DNA of 64,000 bases, from NCBI RefSeq assembly GCF_964340395.1, contig NC_135567.1, positions 3,161,609 to 3,225,608 on the forward strand, in the 5' to 3' direction. A model generated the notes under the pieces. It saw nothing but the letters and a program-made list of their open reading frames with translations. It did no database searches and had not been told where the DNA came from. The DNA is from Glandiceps talaboti. Lineage: Eukaryota; Hemichordata; Enteropneusta; Spengelidae. A program made the translations under genes and the position numbers. How positions within the stretch are numbered: the first letter of the stretch is position 1; each line of letters starts with the position of its first letter. This document shows, piece by piece, positions 58,157 to 64,000 of the stretch.

Positions 58157-58533
58157 TTAGGCCTAAAAAAAATTGTGTGGTTCCAATTACGCTCAATTTT
58201 AGAATAGGTGGGGTAGGTATATTTTTAAATATACTTTATTATATTTTATTTTTACATGTCTGTCTAGTTCAGGTAGTTCTGTTTCCCTTGTTTTCCAAGT
58301 TGTCTCTGTTATTGGTTTCTTCCCATCATATGTACAGCCATTGCAGATTGGAAGAATAGTTTTATATTGTCTTTTTAAGTTGATGTCAGTTTCCGCATCG
58401 ACTATTTCTAGCGAGGCTTCACAATCTTTGCGATTGTATTTTCTTTCTCGAATATGTAAGAAAAAAGTTTAGGGTCGCCTGTGAAAAACTAAGTGGGGTC
58501 GGGTAACCGGACCCACATATTGTTTATTAGGCC
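58157..58533 (-). mobile_element. MITE-like family A, copy 3 (inverted)
   Basis: Reverse orientation relative to copies 1 and 2. It is bounded by TTAGGCCTAAAAAAAATTG at the left and TTTATTAGGCC at the right, and contains CTTTTTAAGTTGATGTCAGT (complement of the shared internal motif) and AACTAAGTGGGGTCGGGTAA. Full length, about 377 bp. Confidence 0.75.
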
Positions 58534-59140
58534 ATACCGGATAACCTGTAAGCTGAAAAGCAACATGTTTTACTATGTTCACTATCTACCGTTACAGACA
58601 ACAAAAGCAAAGCTACGTTTCACGGCTAGTAACCTGTTTGTCTTTCCATCCAATAGAAAAACACCCCTTTTTCGGGTACACAAATAAACGTTTCAAAAGG
58701 AAAACCTAACAACATTACTATCCACAAACCAAAAGAGAAACCACAACAAACTGTCATGTGTTTTCTTTACTCCGCAGACAAGAGACAAAATTTGTCCGAG
58801 CTCACGAAACACACTTCACACACATTGACTCGATCCATATGACATATGTTATTAGCTGGGGACAATCAAACAGTTACATGATTGAGTGGACAATTGTTTT
58901 ATTCCAACATGGACGCATTACTAATACATTCATGATTAAAATGAAAATTGTATTTTTCTTCAACTGTGTATAAGACAAAGCATATTCTTATGGCTATATC
59001 TGGAACGCAATTTTTAACTTTTATGTCAAAATCATCGAATAAACAGACAAACAACGCCACATTTCAGGATCACCACTCCAAACAAAATTATCATCGGTTA
59101 CAAAGAAAGAACATGTGCGTCAACATTTGTGTGTAAACTG
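58534..59140. other. Intergenic sequence
   Basis: No gene or repeat recognised. Confidence 0.4.
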
Positions 59141-59352
59141 TATGTATGTATGTATGTATGTATGTATGTATGTATGTATGTATGTATGTATGTATGTACT
59201 GTATGTATGTATGTATGTATGTATGTATGTATGTATGTATGTATGTATGTACTGTATGTATGTATGTATGTATGTATGTATGTATGTATGTGTGTATGTA
59301 TGTATGTATGTATGTATGTATGTATGTATGTGTGTGTGTATGTATGTACGTA
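59141..59352 (+). repeat. (TGTA)n microsatellite
   Basis: About 50 ATGT units with ACTG, GTGT and ACGT interruptions. All frames stay open on both strands as a by-product. Confidence 0.95.
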
Positions 59353-59480
59353 CGTACGCGAATAGTTAGCATTGTTCCATATTGAACATGTATTATGTAT
59401 GCATCTAATTTGTTATTTGAATATAGAAACGGTACCAACTTGCAAGGTAAAACATACATTTATATATGCACACACAAACA

Positions 59481-59481
59481 C

Positions 59482-59537
<56 letters not shown>

Positions 59538-59560
59538 CACACACACACACACACACACAC
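59481..59560 (+). repeat. (GACA)n and (CA)n microsatellites
   Basis: GACA units to about 59534, then CA units. They directly abut the left end of the element at 59561. Confidence 0.95.
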
Positions 59561-60004
59561 ATAAACATATTTTACACCCAATCCGTGAAACTGCCCAATT
59601 CATGAAATGTACATGTAACTTTGCCCAGTTCATGGAATGGTCAACCTTATGCAAATGAGAGTATAGATTACGATCTAAAAGAGGCCAAATTAAATTTTTG
59701 GGGAAAGAGTTTTGAACTGGGGTGTTGATTATCGAACTCTATTAAAAACACAAGCTACACTGAATTTTAATAAAAGAAGACTTGCGAAGTGACATGTTTG
59801 TAAATACATGATAATAAAGTTGTTTGATTCGTATCTTTTTTGTGTGTGTCCTATAAAAGATGCTCATTTCATGTACTAGGCATATCTTACAATATCCACT
59901 TCATAACCTAGGCAACACGATTGAGTATTTCATGAACTGAGTAAAGTTACCTACCCATTTCATGAATTGGGCAATTTCTCAGATTGGGTGTAACATATGT
60001 TTAT
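59561..60004. mobile_element. MITE-like family G: TIR element of about 444 bp in a GACA microsatellite
   Basis: Left end ATAAACATATTTTACACCCA, then TGCCCAATTCATGAAAT and AACTTTGCCCAGTTCATG. The right end is the reverse complement with few changes (ATTTCATGAATTGGGCA ... TGGGTGTAACATATGTTTAT), giving inverted repeats of about 75 bp. Repeats of the GACA type lie outside both ends. No coding capacity. Confidence 0.8.
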
Positions 60005-60011
60005 AAATGTT

Positions 60012-60042
60012 TAGACAGACAGACAGACAGACAGACAGACAT
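60012..60042 (+). repeat. (GACA)n microsatellite, right flank of family G element
   Basis: About 7 GACA units immediately after the right end of the element. Confidence 0.85.
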
Positions 60043-60099
60043 ACATACGGAACGGCTGGGTGGGCAGAGGGGCGGACGGATGGACAGACATACATGATT

Positions 60100-60101
<2 letters not shown>

Positions 60102-60167
<66 letters not shown>

Positions 60168-60168
60168 A
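60102..60168 (+). repeat. (GAAA)n microsatellite
   Basis: About 16 AAAG units. Confidence 0.95.
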
Positions 60169-61422
60169 GCATAAGTGTTGATATTTTTGAGAGGATTGTA
60201 TCGTTATTATAATGGTTTATTGCCCTGATGTAAACGTCTTCCTTCACTACCCGTTCAAAGTACATAGTTTCAGTATGGTCAATAGAATATCATGGTGATT
60301 CAATGCAAGTATGCTGGTAGATTTCTGATGCCCTATAGATTGGTCCTTTATTATACTCAGGTGTTTGTAAGGTCACTTGTTCTGAATAGGGGTCAATATG
60401 GTCTGATTCATTTATTATAGATTATTGTCACAGTGTCATTGTGCAGCGTGTCGTCTTTTTTATTTGGGAGTGGAAGGAGGGGGTACACATTTCAATTATA
60501 TCGATGACATAATAAAAAACCTCCCTCCCCAGATTATTGGGGTAATTATGCAGTGTGGTATATCTATGTGGGAACGTAATGAGGACGTAAACATTTTAAT
60601 TATACCCATGAAATAATCCAACCTACTCTTCTATAAACCTAAAGAAACATCTATGCACCGAATATTAGATTAATCTTTAGCCAATTTTGCTAGAATTGAC
60701 ATTTTGTGGCAATTTTCCAAAATTTAGGAATCCTGTCCTATCCTGTGTGTAGTAAAGTCCAATAACCAGTAGAACATTGTATAAAGTATTTCCCATTGTA
60801 AGATGATAATCTATTATTCAAGTCTATCAGCTGTTACATCCACGTCTTAAAAAAAGTGAACTTTAAGAACAATCAGTATTATATACAAGTATGTACGATC
60901 AACCGTTTAAGAAAATTATATATCTTTTTTTTTCTCTCTCTCATGGCTTCCTTCATTGAATAGAAAATAAAGACAAACCAAAAGATCAAACCAAGCTTTT
61001 AGTGGCGAGGATTTCTTGGATGTACATCATCAAACAATAAAACACAATGCAATGGAACTCCGGCAAGAAATCCGTGCCATACATTATTGCTTGAAAGTCT
61101 CAAGTTGATCCCCTCTAAGGTACAATTTCAAATGAACATTCCAACCTAGTCAATATATCAGGTATTAATGTATAACAATATAGACAGGAAAGTGTTATCC
61201 ACAACCATTTTTATTTATAAATCAAGCAAATTCAAACCTTTACAAACCCAAAACTACATAAAACATGAATAAAAAAGAGCTTAGAGTTCAAGTATTACAG
61301 TATCAATATTTGTTTGAAATCTCCATTACAATAATATCATGTTACCATGGCAACTTGTAATATCTGATCTTAATAAAATTCAACATTGATTAAGTTTTGT
61401 CAATGAATAATAACAAAGTAAT
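60169..61422. other. Intergenic sequence
   Basis: No gene or recognised element. Confidence 0.4.
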
Positions 61423-61596
61423 AACCTAGTTAAGATAAAAATAACAATTGATAAACGTGAAAGTATTACAAATACACATTCATCATTGCTGACAAAGATA
61501 ACACTGTCACCTAGTTAAGATAAAAATAACAATTGATAAGCGTGAAAGTCTTACAAATACACATTCATCATTGCTGACAAAGATAACACTGTCACC
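61423..61596 (+). repeat. Tandem duplication, 86-bp period
   Basis: ACCTAGTTAAGATAAAAATA starts at 61423 and 61509. The copies differ at very few positions. Confidence 0.93.
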
Positions 61597-61700
61597 ATGA
61601 ATATTATATTTTCCCATTTTTAAAACTGTAATTTATATTCCATATAAAATGTTCAACTGAGTACTTTGAGGCTTTCTGTTTTAAATGTTGTGATTAAGTA

Positions 61701-62165
61701 TGAAAATACTATAAATTGTTAGTACTAACGACACATAAAATGGAAAATATTGATGAGCTTTGTTAAGACACATTTAGTTAGAATCAACAATTTCATTTCC
61801 AATTATGTTATTATGAAAATACTATAAATTGTTAGTACTAACGACACATAAAATGGAAAATATTGATGAGCTTTGTTAAGACACATTTAGTTAGAATCAA
61901 CAATTTCATTTCCAATTATGTTATTATGAAAATACTATAAATTGTTAGTACTAACGACACATAAAATGGAAAATATTGATGAGCTTTGTTAAGACACATT
62001 TAGTTAGAATCAACAATTTCATTTCCAATTATGTTATTATGAAAATACTATAAATTGTTAGTACTAACGACACATAAAATGGAAAATATTGATGAGCTTT
62101 GTTAAGACACATTTAGTTAGTATCAACAATTTCATTTCCAATTATGTTATTATGAAAATACAATT
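61701..62165 (+). repeat. Tandem repeat, 113-bp period, about 4.1 copies
   Basis: TGAAAATACTATAAATTG starts at 61701, 61814, 61927 and 62040, with a partial copy at 62153. The spacing is exact and the copies almost identical, so the expansion is recent. Confidence 0.95.
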
Positions 62166-63050
62166 AATTGTTAATAAAGATTAATAAAGTACTAAACGAT
62201 ACAAAAATAGAAAATGTTGACGAGTATATTAATTACAATTGATATCAACAATTTCATTTCAATTATTTATGTACATTTCTTACTTACAGGAAGTATTTCA
62301 ATGATATGTAAAACACTTTTCAGTGCAGGTATATGTACCAGGGTTATAATTATAAAACAAATCCATGGACCTATTTATGATCTCATTGGTAATTATTCAC
62401 TCTTTTGTTTCCACATGATTCCAGGTCTAAATCATTTTTAGTGGAAACCATGGAAAAAACGTTTTTGACCACATTTTGAAATAATATATCAGTTTGATTA
62501 TGAGTTATCATATTTTGTATGTAGATATAACGATCCCTGTGTGTCTTCTCTAAGACATATATTGTATTCTTTGACATGTATTTCTATTTCTCTCTATGGT
62601 TTATTAGGTGAAAATGCATGTATGGAAACGTGACATCCACACCTGTCTAAACCATTGAATATAATCAGATGTCTTCATTGGATGACATCATGAGTATTTG
62701 TATTTGTTCTCATATCTTCTACTTACAAAGTGTACTTTGAATTTCTCTGTAAGTATGCAATGCTTTATTTTCATACTTTGTCTTTCCATATCAAAGTATA
62801 TTCACATGTTGTTATTTTTCTTGGCAAGGTGACACTTCTATGTATTTATTGTAGATATATCCTGCATGATATTTTTTAATTTGGAAATAAACAGAGTTCA
62901 ATTATTTGACCAATAGAACCTTAACGAACATGTACAGTTTATCCTCTATACAATTTGTGATCTATTTACACATCTGCTCATGTTTTACATTATGTAATTT
63001 GCAACATAATCAACACATTGCTATGTTTGCTGTTGTCTAGTTTGCCAATT
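62166..63050. other. Intergenic sequence
   Basis: No gene or recognised element. Confidence 0.4.
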
Positions 63051-63342
63051 TTGTAAGGCATTGGTAAGGTTACCATCATATTGATTGTTCAATCGTTATT
63101 GTAAGACATTGGTAAGGTTACCATCATATTGATTGTTCAATCGTTATTGTAAGACATTGGTAAGGTTACCATCATATTGCTTGTTCAATCGTTATTGTAA
63201 GGCGTTGGTAAGGTTACCATCATATTGATTGTTCAATCGTTATTGTAAGGCGTTGGTAAGGTTACCATCATATTGCTTGTTCAATCGTTATTGTAAGGCG
63301 TTGGTAAGGTTACCATCATATTGCTTGTTCAATCATTATTTT
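63051..63342 (+). repeat. Minisatellite, 48-bp unit, about 6 copies
   Basis: GGTAAGGTTACCATCATATT recurs every 48 bp from 63063. The unit contains the palindrome GGTAACC-like GGTTACC and TTGTTCAATCGTTATTGTAA. Confidence 0.94.
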
Positions 63343-63572
63343 TTCATGTTGTACTCGTACGTTTTTGTTTTTTGTTTTTTGTTTTTTACTTTGCCAACAT
63401 TTGGAGAAATTGGTCGTGTGACTATTTGATCGCTTGAGGACTCTTTAAGCGTTCCTTGACATCCTGGGCTTTCTTGAAGTACAGTTTGTATCTCCAATAT
63501 CCTGGTCGTCCAGTTGCCAATGTCATTATCTCTACCGCTATCAGTTTTATTCAGGCTAACTATCAACTATCA

Positions 63573-63935
63573 GTACTGTTTATAATGCATCATAGTATAT
63601 CTCCAGTGTTATAAAGTACTGTTTATAATGCATCATAGTATATCTCCAGTGTTACAAAGTACTGTTTATAATGCATCATAGTATATCTCCAGTGTTACAA
63701 AGTACTGTTTATAATGCATCATAGTATATCTCCAGTGTTATAAAGTACTGTTTATAATGCATCATAGTATATCTCCAGTGTTACAAAGTACTGTTTATAA
63801 TACATCATAGTATATCTCCAGTGTTATAAAGTATTGTTTATGATACATCATAGTATATCTCCAGTGTTATAAAGTACTATTTATAATGCATCATAGTATA
63901 TCTCCAGTGTTACAAAGTACTGTTTATAATACATA
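63573..63935 (+). repeat. Minisatellite, 43-bp unit, about 8 copies
   Basis: GTACTGTTTATAATGCATCA recurs every 43 bp from 63573, with ATAAA/ACAAA alternation between copies. Confidence 0.94.
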
Positions 63936-64000
63936 CAACCACGATGTTTGAAAATATTGTTCACAGTCCATACCTCAAAATATTACAAATTAACTCTTAT

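Noticed and set aside
59091-59459. ORFs through the TGTA repeat on both strands
   Set aside because: Microsatellite translation only.

Overview
This is AT-rich eukaryotic DNA from a metazoan. Genes are split by GT-AG introns, phases are conserved between related exons, and repeats are abundant: microsatellites, long minisatellites, MITE-like inverted repeats, and LINE and SINE remnants. A type-C leucine-rich-repeat GPCR (relaxin-receptor/GRL101-like), many TACATGTA-type motifs and L2/CR1-like LINE tails suggest a marine invertebrate such as a non-vertebrate deuterostome or a lophotrochozoan. The species cannot be fixed from the sequence. There are no bacterial-style operons, CRISPR arrays or phage genes.

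Layout. (1) 0.9-5.7 kb, plus strand: the 3' part of an LRR-GPCR gene, with one 72-nt LRR exon spliced in phase to a 7TM exon. It is followed by an exon-like ORF resembling the middle of a protein kinase with a degenerate catalytic loop, and by a long Lys/Glu-rich ORF built of 21-residue repeats. (2) 5.7-15.8 kb: gene-poor, with LINE remnants, two MITE-like families and a minisatellite. (3) 15.9-19.6 kb, minus strand: a broken paralogue of the gene in (6). Two exons are intact and one carries two frame breaks, with two minisatellites in its intron. (4) 21.9-25.6 kb, minus strand: a three-exon gene with an in-frame stop in exon 2. (5) 26-39 kb: mostly repeats, including a SINE-like element, an L2-type reverse-transcriptase remnant, several hairpin elements and a long foldback. 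(6) 39.9-54.7 kb, plus strand: a gene of about seven exons of unknown function. Its introns are filled with four different minisatellites, the largest about 4.2 kb of a 58-bp unit. (7) 54.8-64 kb: no convincing gene, but tandem repeats and inverted-repeat elements.

The most interesting items are the possible receptor/pseudokinase arrangement at 1-5 kb, the pair of inverted paralogues that have both accumulated unrelated intronic minisatellites, and a rich set of MITE-like and foldback elements, several of which occur in two or three copies within the window. All exon models are read by eye from splice signals, phase and paralogue comparison, with no transcript evidence.
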